A stretch of 64,000 bases of DNA from Schauerella fraxinea. Lineage in GTDB: Bacteria; Pseudomonadota; Gammaproteobacteria; Burkholderiales; Burkholderiaceae_B. The notes beneath the pieces were generated by a model. It had not been told where the DNA came from and made no database searches. It worked only from the letters and a program-made list of their open reading frames with translations. The stretch spans positions 2,214,554-2,278,553 of the forward strand of contig JAVDKL010000001.1 of NCBI GenBank assembly GCA_030849965.1, given 5' to 3'. This document shows, piece after piece, positions 1 through 8,038 of the stretch. The first letter of the stretch is position 1. Each line of letters starts with the position of its first letter. The position numbers and the translations under genes are program-made.

Positions 1-194
1 AGCAGATGGCACAGCTATGGGCCGCTCAGCCCCGCGACGCCTTGCGCCTGACCAAGCACATGCTGAAACGCGACGATCAGGCTGCGGTCGACAATACGCT
101 GCAATATGAGGCGACCCAGTTCGCTGCCCGCCTGAAGACCGACGAGGCGCAAACAGCGTTCAAGGCGTTCTTCTCGAAGAAGACAAAAGCGTAA
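1..194 (+). CDS. Enoyl-CoA hydratase/isomerase family protein, C-terminal end (partial)
   Basis: Only the last 63 codons lie in the window; the frame is open to the left edge, so the internal ATG at 6 is not a real start. The remaining peptide (AAQPRDALRLTKHMLKR near its beginning, DEAQTAFKAFFSKKTKA at its end) resembles the C-terminal helical trimerisation part of crotonase-fold enoyl-CoA hydratases, which typically end in a segment of the type EAxxAFxAFxxKRKP. It would act in acyl-CoA metabolism in the cytoplasm. A second crotonase-family gene follows convergently at 412-1233. The catalytic part is outside the window, so the exact substrate cannot be judged. Confidence 0.75.
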   Translation, partial: QMAQLWAAQPRDALRLTKHMLKRDDQAAVDNTLQYEATQFAARLKTDEAQTAFKAFFSKKTKA

Positions 195-411
195 AGCGGC
201 CGGTCGCGGTGCGAGGCATATTGCTGGGTGGGCAGCTTCGCGGCGAGCATCGCACGGGCGTCGCTGTAGTTATCCAAGGCGCGTGTGCGACGCCATTCGA
301 GGGCGCCGCAGGGTTCCGGGCACCCAAAGCGTGCAACGCGCACAGCGGCAATTCTGCGGCGTCAGAACATCGGTCTGCGCTGCATGAGCCGCAAACCCCG
401 TACGGCTTGGT

Positions 412-1233
412 TTAAAACGGGCTCTTCGTATCAAAGGAAGGTGGCCGGCGCTCGCGCAACGACTGAATGCCTTCCCGCACGTCCGGGCCGGAGAAGCCCA
501 TGAACTCCAGTGCCAACGATGCATCGAAGCTCGGGCCTGCCATGCGCAGCCAGTTATTGAGCGAGTACTTGGTCCATCGGATCGCGGTTTGCGATCCGTG
601 CGCCAGCTTGCCGGCGACCTCAAAGGCACGCGGGATCAGGTCGGCTTCGTCCACGCATAACGACACCAGACCAATCCGCTCCGCCTCTTCGCCACTGACG
701 GCCTCGCACAACAGCAAGTGATATTTGGCCTTGGCCATCCCGCACAACAATGGCCACACAATCGCGGCATGATCGCCGGCAGCCACGCCCAGCCGGGTAT
801 GACCATCGATGATGCGCGCCGTGCGTGCCGCGATCGAAATGTCGGCCAGCAATCCCACCACCAGCCCCGCGCCCACTGCCGCGCCATGCATCGCCGACAC
901 GATCGGCTTGCTGCAATTGATCACGTTGTAGACCAGGTCGCGCGCCTCGCGCCAAACGCGTGCGCGCACGGCGAAATCCTCTGCCATCTCGGCCACGAGA
1001 CCCAGATCGCCGCCGCCCGAAAAGCCTTTACCCTCGCCGCGGATGATGACGACGCGCACCTCGGGGTCGGCATCGATGTCGCGCCAGACGTCGGCAAGTT
1101 CGCGATGCAGACTGGCGTCGGCGGTGGACAGGCTGTCTGCGCGACCGCCTTTGCCAGGCATGACCAGTTCGAGAATGCCGTCGGGATGATGCTGAAAGAT
1201 AAGCGAGGTATAGGCTGCGTAGCGATCCGACAC
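412..1233 (-). CDS. Enoyl-CoA hydratase/isomerase family protein
   Basis: 273 residues, the normal length for a crotonase-fold enzyme. The two oxyanion-hole segments are visible: GFSGGGDL at about residues 70-77 and HGAAVGAGL at 116-124; [10 protein letters not shown] at 181-190 is the usual family signature. The position of the classical catalytic glutamates is occupied by [13 protein letters not shown] (151-163), typical of a less characterised subgroup, so hydration versus isomerisation or another acyl-CoA reaction cannot be decided. The start is GTG at 1233 with AGGAGA about 11 bases upstream. It is convergent with the truncated gene at the left edge; the 217 bases between them show no supported gene. 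Divergent from nnrD. Confidence 0.85.
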   Translation of the reverse strand: MSDRYAAYTSLIFQHHPDGILELVMPGKGGRADSLSTADASLHRELADVWRDIDADPEVRVVIIRGEGKGFSGGGDLGLVAEMAEDFAVRARVWREARDLVYNVINCSKPIVSAMHGAAVGAGLVVGLLADISIAARTARIIDGHTRLGVAAGDHAAIVWPLLCGMAKAKYHLLLCEAVSGEEAERIGLVSLCVDEADLIPRAFEVAGKLAHGSQTAIRWTKYSLNNWLRMAGPSFDASLALEFMGFSGPDVREGIQSLRERRPPSFDTKSPF

Positions 1234-1421
1234 GATGGGGTTGTCTCCTGAGGATGGCGAGGCGCGCGAGCGATCCGTGCCGCGCGTCGTTTTTAGTTGT
1301 GCATGCCGCGGGCGTTTGCGAGGCCCACACGGCGATCCACTATTGATGCACTATATCCGCGATAAGCCGCCGCCTGTGCCTGCCAGCTGCTGCCGCCATT
1401 CTCGTCAAAGGGATATTTTCT

Positions 1422-2315
1422 GTGAGCCACCCCGCCCCGTCTGCCGTTAACCCCGCCGTCACCCCCGCCATCGCGCCCGCCATCGCCCCTGTCGACCGGA
1501 CCGATTTGCCCGCCGTGTTTGCGCCGCGCGAGGCCGACACCAACAAAGGCAGCTTCGGCGCGGTGGGCATATTGGGGGGCGGGCCCGGCATGACCGGCGC
1601 GGCCCTATTGGCCGCACGCGCTGCGCTGAAATTGGGCGCCGGCAAAGTATTCGTCGGTTTTCCCACCGACGATCTCCCCTTTCCCTGCGACATGCTGCAC
1701 CCCGAACTGATGTTGCGCGATGCGCGCGGGCTGTTGGCAGCCAAGGTGGTCACGAGCTGGGTGGCGGGATGCGGGCTGGGCGAAACCGACACGGCCGTGG
1801 CGCTGCTGCAATCGCTGATGGATTCACTCGAGGACACACCGCTCGTGCTGGATGCGGATGGATTGAATCTCCTGGCGGCCAAACGTTTCGCTTTGCCGCG
1901 CAGCATGCACACCGTGCTTACGCCGCATCCGGCCGAAGCGGGCCGCCTGCTGGGAAGCGACGCCAAGGCGGTGCAACACGATCGACCCGCTGCGGCACGC
2001 GCGCTGGCGGCCACATTCGGCACGTGGATTGTGCTCAAGGGCGCCAACACCTTGATCGCCTCGCCGACGGGCGATCTGCGGATCAATACCACCGGCAACC
2101 CAGGCTTGGCCACGGGCGGCACCGGTGACACCCTGGCCGGCATGATCGGGGCGCTGATTGCCCAACAGGTTCCGATGCACGAGGCGGTAATGGGGGCCGT
2201 GTGGCTGCACGGTGCCGCTGCAGACCTGCTCGCCAGCCGCGGAATCGGCCCAATGGGCATGACAGCCGGCGAACTTCCCGATGCCGCGCGCGAGCTGCGA
2301 AACCGCCAAGGATAA
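1422..2315 (+). CDS. nnrD: ADP-dependent NAD(P)H-hydrate dehydratase (NnrD, YjeF C-terminal domain)
   Basis: 297 residues. Repairs hydrated NADH/NADPH (NADHX) in the cytoplasm, using ADP as phosphate donor. After a Pro/Ala-rich N-terminus of about 25 residues, the ribokinase-like YjeF_C/CARKD domain runs through to the end: [20 protein letters not shown] near 49-68, DADGLNLLA, the [12 protein letters not shown] motif, and the catalytic [15 protein letters not shown] block near 226-240. There is no YjeF_N epimerase domain, so this is the stand-alone dehydratase form; the epimerase should be encoded elsewhere. Translation starts at GTG 1422, with AAAGGGA at 1407-1413 as ribosome binding site. 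Confidence 0.93.
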   Translation: MSHPAPSAVNPAVTPAIAPAIAPVDRTDLPAVFAPREADTNKGSFGAVGILGGGPGMTGAALLAARAALKLGAGKVFVGFPTDDLPFPCDMLHPELMLRDARGLLAAKVVTSWVAGCGLGETDTAVALLQSLMDSLEDTPLVLDADGLNLLAAKRFALPRSMHTVLTPHPAEAGRLLGSDAKAVQHDRPAAARALAATFGTWIVLKGANTLIASPTGDLRINTTGNPGLATGGTGDTLAGMIGALIAQQVPMHEAVMGAVWLHGAAADLLASRGIGPMGMTAGELPDAARELRNRQG

Positions 2316-2363
2316 GCCTCCGAATGTCCCCGCGGCTGGTCGTCTTGGTCCGCAACCCTTAGC

Positions 2364-2405
2364 GATAGCGCCTAGGGTTAGTCACAGATAGCGTCCAGGG
2401 TTAGT
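2364..2405 (+). repeat. Two 19-bp direct repeats, 23-bp period
   Basis: GATAGCGCCTAGGGTTAGT at 2364-2382 is repeated as GATAGCGTCCAGGGTTAGT at 2387-2405 (two mismatches). The core AGGGTTAGT recurs in related form in the promoter palindromes at 2587-2600 and 2622-2635, so these are probably binding sites of the same regulator rather than random repeats. About 210 bp separate them from the promoter. Confidence 0.8.
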
Positions 2406-2584
2406 AACCACTAACGGGTACGTTTTGGCATCTCCTAGCCTTCAAGTCGTGCAGATGCCCCCCCGCCCGGCACCTATCGAGGACAACGCAACCCGCTGAT
2501 TCAGAAGCCAAATTGCGTTCAACACGCGGATGTCAGCGGTATGGCACCCCCGCTGGAATGCGCTGCAGCGCACAAAAACAACGG

Positions 2585-2639
2585 ACTAGGGTTTACCCTG
2601 AAAAACCGGTTGCTATTTGACTAGGGTTATCCCTATAAT
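2585..2639 (+). promoter_or_regulatory. Sigma-70 promoter with two TAGGG/CCCTA operator palindromes
   Basis: A -35 box TTGCTA (2610-2615) and a perfect -10 box TATAAT (2634-2639) are 18 bases apart, which puts transcription start near 2646 and the small gene's ATG at 2675. The palindrome TAGGGTTATCCCTA (2622-2635) fills the spacer and overlaps the -10 box, a position expected for a repressor. A second one, TAGGGTTTACCCTG (2587-2600), lies 35 bp upstream, just above the -35 box. Half-sites TAGGG/CCCTA with a 4-bp centre resemble sites of NarL/FixJ-type response regulators such as RcsB, but the regulator is unknown. Confidence 0.75.
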
Positions 2640-2674
2640 GGCTTACCCGAACGCGAAATGAACTGGAGTTAACC

Positions 2675-2908
2675 ATGAACCGCATCTCTTACGACCAAAA
2701 TATCCGCTTGACCGACACCCTGGAACGCGACCTTCTCCGCGGTGCGATGCAACAACAAAACGACCTGCGCCCGATGGCTGCCTTGAAGGCTGGTGCCTTG
2801 GCTGCTGTTGCCGCATTCAGCGCTTTCGTCTCGTTCGTTCGTGACGTCAATGCTTCGATGGACGACGCTCGCCAAAAGAGCACGAAGTTCACCAACGCTC
2901 AGTGGTAA
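2675..2908 (+). CDS. Small hypothetical protein, 77 residues
   Basis: Not recognised. The start ATG at 2675 has GGAG seven bases upstream and lies about 30 bases after a predicted transcription start, so expression is likely. The protein has a polar N-terminal half (MNRISYDQNIRLTDTLERDL), a hydrophobic alanine-rich stretch at about residues 35-55 (AALKAGALAAVAAFSAFVSF) that could be a single membrane helix or amphipathic helix, and a charged tail ending in TKFTNAQW. No signal cleavage site or cysteines. Codon choice is clean and typical of well-expressed genes here. Strong operator-like elements upstream and hairpins right after the stop suggest a regulated, perhaps stress-related, gene. It is not a DUF1127 protein by motif. 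Confidence 0.75.
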   Translation: MNRISYDQNIRLTDTLERDLLRGAMQQQNDLRPMAALKAGALAAVAAFSAFVSFVRDVNASMDDARQKSTKFTNAQW

Positions 2909-3490
2909 GCAGCCCGGCCTTGCGGCCACGGCTTTCGGTCTGCCGATAAGTTTGTCGGACTGAATGAGAATGGTGTTACCCGCATCTCGCTTGTTGAGAT
3001 GTTGAAACGTGCTGTCTTTGAAGTGATGAGCAGTCGATAGCCGGTATCGATTGTTGTAACGTCACTTGCTGTGCTGTTGTTGTGTTCTCGGGTTGTTTGT
3101 TGCAGTGGCTCTGATTGCAGAGCCACATCCGGCGCCTGTTTTGATGGCGCCGGCCAAGCAAGCCGCTGTTGTTGCTGTACCTACCGCGCATGCCGATCGG
3201 CATGCCAGCCGTTGATTCGCGCTTGCGGGTCAACACTCAATACGATGCGCCGCTCTCAGCGTTGCATCAACATCCCGCGCGTTCTGACAGACGCGCCACC
3301 CAAAAAGCCATTTCTCCGAAGATCGACATCCGATGCGATGGCATCATGCTGTCCGCGTCGAGCTTGGTCGCATGCATCACTGCATTACTGCCGCCTAGCC
3401 CTTCGCCGTCGACACCCACCTTGAGCGTCGATCGCAGGCGTGTCATGGCGCGCGCCACGACCGGCACTAGCAGAACCCCGCAGTTGCCGA
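2909..3490. other. 582-bp gene-poor region with serial hairpins and GU-rich linkers
   Basis: Seven possible stem-loops follow each other: 2911-2933 (AGCC/GGCC stem right after the stop codon), 2943-2958 (CCGA/TCGG), 2983-3001 (CATCTC/GAGATG), 3034-3050 (TCGATA/TATCGA), 3105-3126 (GTGGCTCT/AGAGCCAC, perfect 8 bp), 3129-3153 (CCGGCGCC/GGCGCCGG, perfect 8 bp) and 3188-3205 (GCATGCC-GATC-GGCATGC). Linkers are rich in TTGTTG on the plus strand, notably 3051-3104. No U-tract terminator is obvious. This could be a structured 3' untranslated region or a separate small RNA. A weak minus-strand ORF (3267-3467) lies in the right part. Confidence 0.6.
3267..3467 (-). CDS. Possible small ORF downstream of rep (66 residues, doubtful)
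   Basis: A GTG-started frame begins 23 bases after the rep stop codon on the same strand. Its third-codon GC bias resembles real genes, and the peptide (KVGVDGEGLGGSNAVMHATK, then MSIFGEMAFWVARL) is not low-complexity. However, there is no convincing ribosome binding site, and I recognise no family. An internal ATG (MTRLRSTLK) is an alternative start. It may be non-coding. Confidence 0.25.
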   Translation of the reverse strand: MPVVARAMTRLRSTLKVGVDGEGLGGSNAVMHATKLDADSMMPSHRMSIFGEMAFWVARLSERAGC

Positions 3491-5563
3491 TCAGCCCGCC
3501 GGCTTGCTCAGCATCGACTTGAGCATTGCCAGCCGTTCTTTCGGGCTCATCGCACGATGGGTATCTTCTTCAGTCACCTTGACCTGGCTCAATCCCATCT
3601 CTTCGATAAACCGCGACGGCTCGCGCACGAGATCTTCACGCGCACGGCGGCGTTTCTTGCACCAGCTCAAGTGCAACGTGCGCTGCGCGCGTGTGATGCC
3701 CACATACATCAGCCGGCGCTCTTCTTCGATACGCGTGGCCAACGACTCGGCGGCACGCGCCGGGTCGCCCTCTTCCTCATCCTTGCCCAAGTGCGGCAAC
3801 AGACCTTCTTCTACACCGGCGAGATAAACATGTGGGTATTCCAAGCCCTTGGACGCGTGCAGCGTAGAGAGCTTCACCGCGTCGGGATTATCTTCTTCGC
3901 CACGTTCGAGCATCGTGACCAGGGCAATATGCTGCACCAACTCGAATAGCGTCATGCCGTCTTCGTCGGCTTTGCGTTTGAGCCAGCCGGTGAGTTCGAG
4001 CACGTTTTGCCACCGCGTCTGCGCCGGCCGTTCTTCGAGCGTGTCGTACAGATACCGTTCGTACTGAATGGCGCCCAGCATGTCGTCCAGAATCTGGCCG
4101 GCAGTGTCGGTGGCGCCGCTTTCAAGCCGCCCGTCGCGGCGGCCCGCCCGCCACTGAATGCGCTGGATGAATTCGACAAACGTGCGCAAGGGTTCGAGCT
4201 GACGCGGCGTGAGGCGGCTTTCCAGGCCCGTTTCGAACACAGCACCGAAGAGCGGCAATTCACGCTCGGCCGCGTAGGTGCCCAAAGCCTGCAACGTCGC
4301 CTGACCGATGCCCCGCTTCGGTGTGGTGGCCGCACGAATGAACGCTGGATCGTCGCTGTCGTTGGCGACGATGCGCAAGTACGACAGCACATCGCGAATC
4401 TCAGCCTTGTCGAAGAAGCTCTGGCCGCCCGAAATCGCGTAAGGGATTTTCAGATTGCGCATCGCCTGCTCGAGGATGCGCGCCTGATGATTGCTGCGGT
4501 ACAGAATCGCGAAATCGCGCCACTCGGCCCGCCGCTCCACGCGCGCGGCCGATACCTTCATCGCCAGCGATTCGGCCTCGAGCTCTTCACTATCCATCGC
4601 GGTCACGACAATGGGTTCGCCCACGCCGAGATCGGACCACAGCTTTTTCTCGAACAGCTTTGGGTTGCGTTCGATCACTTGATTGGCTGCGGCCAGGATG
4701 CGTTGGACGGAGCGATAGTTTTGTTCGAGCTTGATCAGCTTGATCGACGGATAGTCCGTGGTGAGTCGTGCCAGGTTTTCCATGGTCGCCCCGCGCCAGG
4801 CGTAGATCGCCTGATCGTCGTCGCCGACGGCGGTAAACATGGCGCGCGATCCGGTGAGCAATTGCACCAGACGGTATTGACACACGTTGGTGTCCTGATA
4901 CTCATCCACGAGCAGATAGCGCACGCGATTTTGCCAGCGCGTGCGCACCTCTTCGTTACTGGCCAGTATTTGCGCCGGCAGGCGAATCAGATCATCGAAA
5001 TCAACCGCCTGATAGGCCTGCAACGTGGCGGCATAACTGCGGTAAACGGTGGCCGCTTCGGTCTCGCCCGGCGTGGCGGCAAGGCGCGCAGCCTCGTCGG
5101 GATCGATCAGGCCGTTCTTCCACAACGAGATGGTTTGCTGCACGTTGCGCAGCCGGCCCTTGTCGGTACTGGCGAGCAATTCCTGCACGATACCCAGCGC
5201 ATCGTCGGAGTCGAGAATCGAGAACTGCGCTTTCAGATTGGCATGCCGCGCTTCCTCGCGCAGAAACCGCACACCGAGCGCGTGGAAGGTGCTGATGGTC
5301 AGCCCCTTGGCCAACTTGCGATCCACCAACGTTTTCACACGCTCGTTCATCTCGCGCGCGGCCTTGTTGGTGAACGTCAGCGCCACGACGTTGCGCCCCA
5401 TGTAGCCGCAGTCGCGCAGCAGATACGCAATCTTCTGAGTGATCACGCGCGTCTTGCCGCTGCCGGCGCCCGCCAAGACGAGGCAAGGCCCGTCGAGGTA
5501 AAGCATCGCTTCGGCCTGCGCGGGATTCATCCCGGCGGCGATGGTCTGCGTTTCAGATTTCAA
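3491..5563 (-). CDS. rep: ATP-dependent DNA helicase Rep (UvrD family, SF1A)
   Basis: 690 residues (E. coli Rep 673). A 3'-5' single-strand translocase that restarts or clears replication forks. Walker A AGAGSGKT at 31-38, TFTNKAAREM (motif Ia) near 63-72, DEYQDTN (motif II) at 220-226, GDDDQAIYAWRGA (III), QNYRS (IV), TLHASKGLEYPHVYLAGVEEG (V) and EEERRLMYVGITRA (VI) are all present. The N-terminus NPAQAEAMLYLDGPCLVLAGAG matches Rep rather than UvrD. The likely start is TTG at 5563, inside the end of priA, with GGAAG ten bases upstream; the next candidate, ATG at 5530, has no ribosome binding site. The 11-bp overlap suggests translational coupling to priA. Confidence 0.93.
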   Translation of the reverse strand: MKSETQTIAAGMNPAQAEAMLYLDGPCLVLAGAGSGKTRVITQKIAYLLRDCGYMGRNVVALTFTNKAAREMNERVKTLVDRKLAKGLTISTFHALGVRFLREEARHANLKAQFSILDSDDALGIVQELLASTDKGRLRNVQQTISLWKNGLIDPDEAARLAATPGETEAATVYRSYAATLQAYQAVDFDDLIRLPAQILASNEEVRTRWQNRVRYLLVDEYQDTNVCQYRLVQLLTGSRAMFTAVGDDDQAIYAWRGATMENLARLTTDYPSIKLIKLEQNYRSVQRILAAANQVIERNPKLFEKKLWSDLGVGEPIVVTAMDSEELEAESLAMKVSAARVERRAEWRDFAILYRSNHQARILEQAMRNLKIPYAISGGQSFFDKAEIRDVLSYLRIVANDSDDPAFIRAATTPKRGIGQATLQALGTYAAERELPLFGAVFETGLESRLTPRQLEPLRTFVEFIQRIQWRAGRRDGRLESGATDTAGQILDDMLGAIQYERYLYDTLEERPAQTRWQNVLELTGWLKRKADEDGMTLFELVQHIALVTMLERGEEDNPDAVKLSTLHASKGLEYPHVYLAGVEEGLLPHLGKDEEEGDPARAAESLATRIEEERRLMYVGITRAQRTLHLSWCKKRRRAREDLVREPSRFIEEMGLSQVKVTEEDTHRAMSPKERLAMLKSMLSKPAG

Positions 5564-7715
5564 GGGGATCGACTTCCAGTTGCCAGCGAACGCGACACGT
5601 GGAGGCGAGCGCGGGAAGCGCGTCGTTCCAGGCGGTAAGGAATGCCTGCAAGGCGGGGCGATGCTGCGCTTCGATCAGCAGCTGCGCCCGCTCGACATTG
5701 GCCACGCGCACAACACGCAGGGGTACCGGATCGTACAGCGTTATGTGATCGCCGTATGCACCGCAAGCATGCTCGGGCGACGTCGCCAGCGCGCGCGCCT
5801 GCTGCAGAAAGCCGATGGCCTGCGGTAGCTCGCGCGCCTCGGCCGTCAATAGGGCTTGAAAGGCAAAGGGCGGCAATCCCGTCTCTTCGCGCTCCTTCAA
5901 GGCGTGGCGCGCGAACCCCACATAATCATGACGCACGAGGGCCTGATAAATGAACTGATCGGGGTAACCGGTCTGCACCAGCACCTCACCGTTACCGGCG
6001 TGCCGACCGGCTCTTCCGCCCACCTGCATCAATTGCGCAAACAAGCGCTCGGGCGCCCTGAAATCATGCGCAAACAGCATGGCGTCTGCATTGAGGACGC
6101 CGACCAATCCTAATCGTGCGAAATCGTGGCCTTTGGCCACCATTTGCGTGCCCACGAGGATGTCGACATCCCCGGCATGCACCTGATCGAAAAGCGCTTG
6201 CGCACTACCCTTGCGCCGCGTGGTGTCGGCATCGATACGCGAAATGCGCGCACTTGGAAATATCTCTGCCAAATGTTCTTCGACCCGCTGGGTGCCTCGC
6301 CCCATCGGCTGCAGATCCTGATCGCCGCACTCCGGGCAGGCGCGCGGTACGCGCGATTGAAAACCGCAGTGGTGACACTGCAGCCGATGGCTGCCGCCTG
6401 AAAAACGGTGCAGCACCGTGTACGCCGTGCAACGGGGGCAGGAGGATACCCACGCGCAATGCGTGCATTGCAGTACGGGCGAGTAACCCCGCCGATTGAT
6501 GAACACCAGCGATTGCTCGCCCGCCTCCAGTCGCTTGCCGATCGCCGTGATGAGCTGATCGGAAAAGCCCTGCTTGAGAGCGGCACGCCGCGTATCGACG
6601 AGCCTGACCGTGGGCAGCGTGCTCGCCCGGGCACGCGCTTGCAGGGTCAGCCGTCGATACCGACCGCGCTCGGCCTGCTGCCAGGTTTCCAACGATGGCG
6701 TGGCCGATCCCAGGATGATCGGGATCCCCGCGTCGTGGGCCCGCCACACCGCCAGATCGCGCGCGGAATAACGCAAGCCGTCCTGCTGCTTGTACGATGC
6801 TTCATGCTCTTCGTCGACCACGATCAAACCCAGCTCTGCCATGGGCGCGAAGATCGCCATGCGCGTGCCCAGCAGCATGCGTACCTCGCCCCGCTGTGCG
6901 CCCACCCAGGAGGCCAGCCGTTCGCCATCCGACAAACCGCTATGCATCACCGCGACGGCTTGCGGCCCGACCACATGCTCCAGCCGGCGGCGCAGCGACG
7001 CCTCGAGTTGCGGCGTTAGGTTGATCTCGGGCACCAGCAACAACACCTGACGGCCGCGGGCCAGAATATCGGCGGCCGCATGCATGTAGACCTCGGTTTT
7101 GCCGCTTCCGGTGACGCCATGCAGCAAGACCGGCGAAAAGCCCTCGAGATCGCGCAGCGTAGCGACCGCCATTGCCTGCTGTTCGTTGAGCTCGGGGGCC
7201 ACATCCGCAGCCACATCCACGATAGGTCGCGCACGGCGTTTATCCAGGCGCACGATCGGCCCTGCTGCCGAGCGGGCGCCCACATAGGCAGAAGGCTTGC
7301 GCAGCGCCGGAGGCAAGGCCGGCAAAATCACCTCGCCCCATGGGCGCTGGTAGTAGTCGGCGGCAAAGCGGGTGAGCTTGAGCCACTGCGCCGAGAATGG
7401 CGGCAAATCGTCCAGAATGCGTTCGACCGCCCGAACGGTCTCAGGCGCCACACCCGGTGCCTCCGAGTGACCGACGACCACGCCGATCAGTTGCCGACGA
7501 CCGAACGACACGATAACGCGCGTTCCTGCCGGCACGTCGACCTCCGAGCGATAGTCAAAGGGCCCGGGAAGCGGAACATCCAGGACGACCTTGAGCCAGT
7601 GCACGGCTGGATTGCCGGACGCACGCGTGTCTTGCTCCTGTTCGGGGGGCAAAGAAGAAGCAGGATTGGCGACGGACGTCACCGATCCGGGAACGACGGA
7701 TTCCGTGTTTGGCAC
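5553..7715 (-). CDS. priA: Primosomal protein N' (replication restart helicase PriA)
   Basis: 720 residues from GTG 7715. Loads the replisome at stalled forks. The N-terminal 3'-DNA-binding domain begins with LKVVLDVPLPGPFDYR (41-56). Helicase motifs: GVTGSGKTE (200-208), DEEH (301-304), GSATPSLE. The zinc region holds eight cysteines in four pairs: CTHC, CPRC, CHHC, CPEC. The first 37 residues precede the conserved domain and are of low complexity; an in-frame GTG at 7604 (VHWLK) would give a protein of about the usual family length, so the true start is uncertain. Upstream is a 323-bp AT-rich gap with a perfect DnaA box. Neighbour rep overlaps its end, forming a fork-restart pair. Confidence 0.95.
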   Translation of the reverse strand: MPNTESVVPGSVTSVANPASSLPPEQEQDTRASGNPAVHWLKVVLDVPLPGPFDYRSEVDVPAGTRVIVSFGRRQLIGVVVGHSEAPGVAPETVRAVERILDDLPPFSAQWLKLTRFAADYYQRPWGEVILPALPPALRKPSAYVGARSAAGPIVRLDKRRARPIVDVAADVAPELNEQQAMAVATLRDLEGFSPVLLHGVTGSGKTEVYMHAAADILARGRQVLLLVPEINLTPQLEASLRRRLEHVVGPQAVAVMHSGLSDGERLASWVGAQRGEVRMLLGTRMAIFAPMAELGLIVVDEEHEASYKQQDGLRYSARDLAVWRAHDAGIPIILGSATPSLETWQQAERGRYRRLTLQARARASTLPTVRLVDTRRAALKQGFSDQLITAIGKRLEAGEQSLVFINRRGYSPVLQCTHCAWVSSCPRCTAYTVLHRFSGGSHRLQCHHCGFQSRVPRACPECGDQDLQPMGRGTQRVEEHLAEIFPSARISRIDADTTRRKGSAQALFDQVHAGDVDILVGTQMVAKGHDFARLGLVGVLNADAMLFAHDFRAPERLFAQLMQVGGRAGRHAGNGEVLVQTGYPDQFIYQALVRHDYVGFARHALKEREETGLPPFAFQALLTAEARELPQAIGFLQQARALATSPEHACGAYGDHITLYDPVPLRVVRVANVERAQLLIEAQHRPALQAFLTAWNDALPALASTCRVRWQLEVDPLEI

Positions 7716-8038
7716 TTAAAGTGATTTCTGGATTGTGCGGCTAAGCGACTGACCGGCAGCGACTATCGGAAATGTTCACTGCCAGCCTGTGGATAACTTT
7801 GGGGAAAAGAAAAGGAAAAGCCCGGAAACCATCCTATAACACAACTTCCAAGGCATAACGAACGACTCAATAAATATTTTAAATAACCAATCAAATCAAA
7901 GGTTTGGGCGATTTTTCAAGGATGTAACGAATGTATTGTGGGTTTTCCCGACTAGCAGAAATTTTGTGCACAAGTCCATAAGTTACGACGCAGTGCAGCG
8001 TCAGGCTACATCCAATATCGACGCTATTGCCCAGCTAA
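7716..8038. other. 323-bp AT-rich intergenic region between hemE and priA
   Basis: No gene is supported. The stretch 7855-7925 is markedly AT-rich for this genome (AATAAATATTTTAAATAA near 7868-7886). It contains a perfect DnaA box at 7788-7796, a 10-bp palindrome TTGTGCACAA (7964-7973), and a weak stem GACGC/GCGTC (7987-8002) just after hemE. The priA promoter presumably lies here on the minus strand, but no clear -35/-10 pair stands out. Confidence 0.7.
7788..7796 (-). promoter_or_regulatory. Perfect DnaA box (TTATCCACA)
   Basis: The minus strand reads TTATCCACA, the consensus 9-mer bound by DnaA, about 75 bases upstream of the annotated priA start and beside an AT-rich tract. Only one perfect box is present and dnaA, gidA or rpmH are not nearby, so this is not evidence for oriC; a role in priA control is an inference. 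Confidence 0.55.

Larger units (their letters stand above)
2316..2674. other. 359-bp gene-free region with TAGGG repeats and promoter
   Basis: No supported gene. It holds an imperfect inverted pair AACCCTTAG (2354-2362) / CTAGGGTT (2372-2379), two direct repeats with 23-bp period (2364-2405), an inverted repeat GTTAGT-AACC-ACTAAC (2400-2415), a 14-bp perfect palindrome TGCGCTGCAGCGCA (2559-2572), and the promoter/operator region of the following small gene (2585-2639). The density of symmetric elements is far above the rest of the window. Confidence 0.7.

Noticed and set aside
77-351. Minus-strand frames at the left edge
   Set aside because: Antisense to the truncated hydratase and in the convergent gap; no start signal or family match.
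2622-2635. Homing endonuclease (I-SceI-like) site
   Set aside because: TAGGGTTATCCCTA resembles only the first part of the I-SceI site, and no endonuclease or intron is present; promoter position favours an operator.
4007-5638. 543-codon plus-strand frame across rep
   Set aside because: Antisense to rep with its helicase motifs; not protein-like.
7716-8038. Chromosomal origin at the DnaA box and AT-rich tract
   Set aside because: Only one perfect DnaA box; no dnaA, rpmH or gidA nearby.
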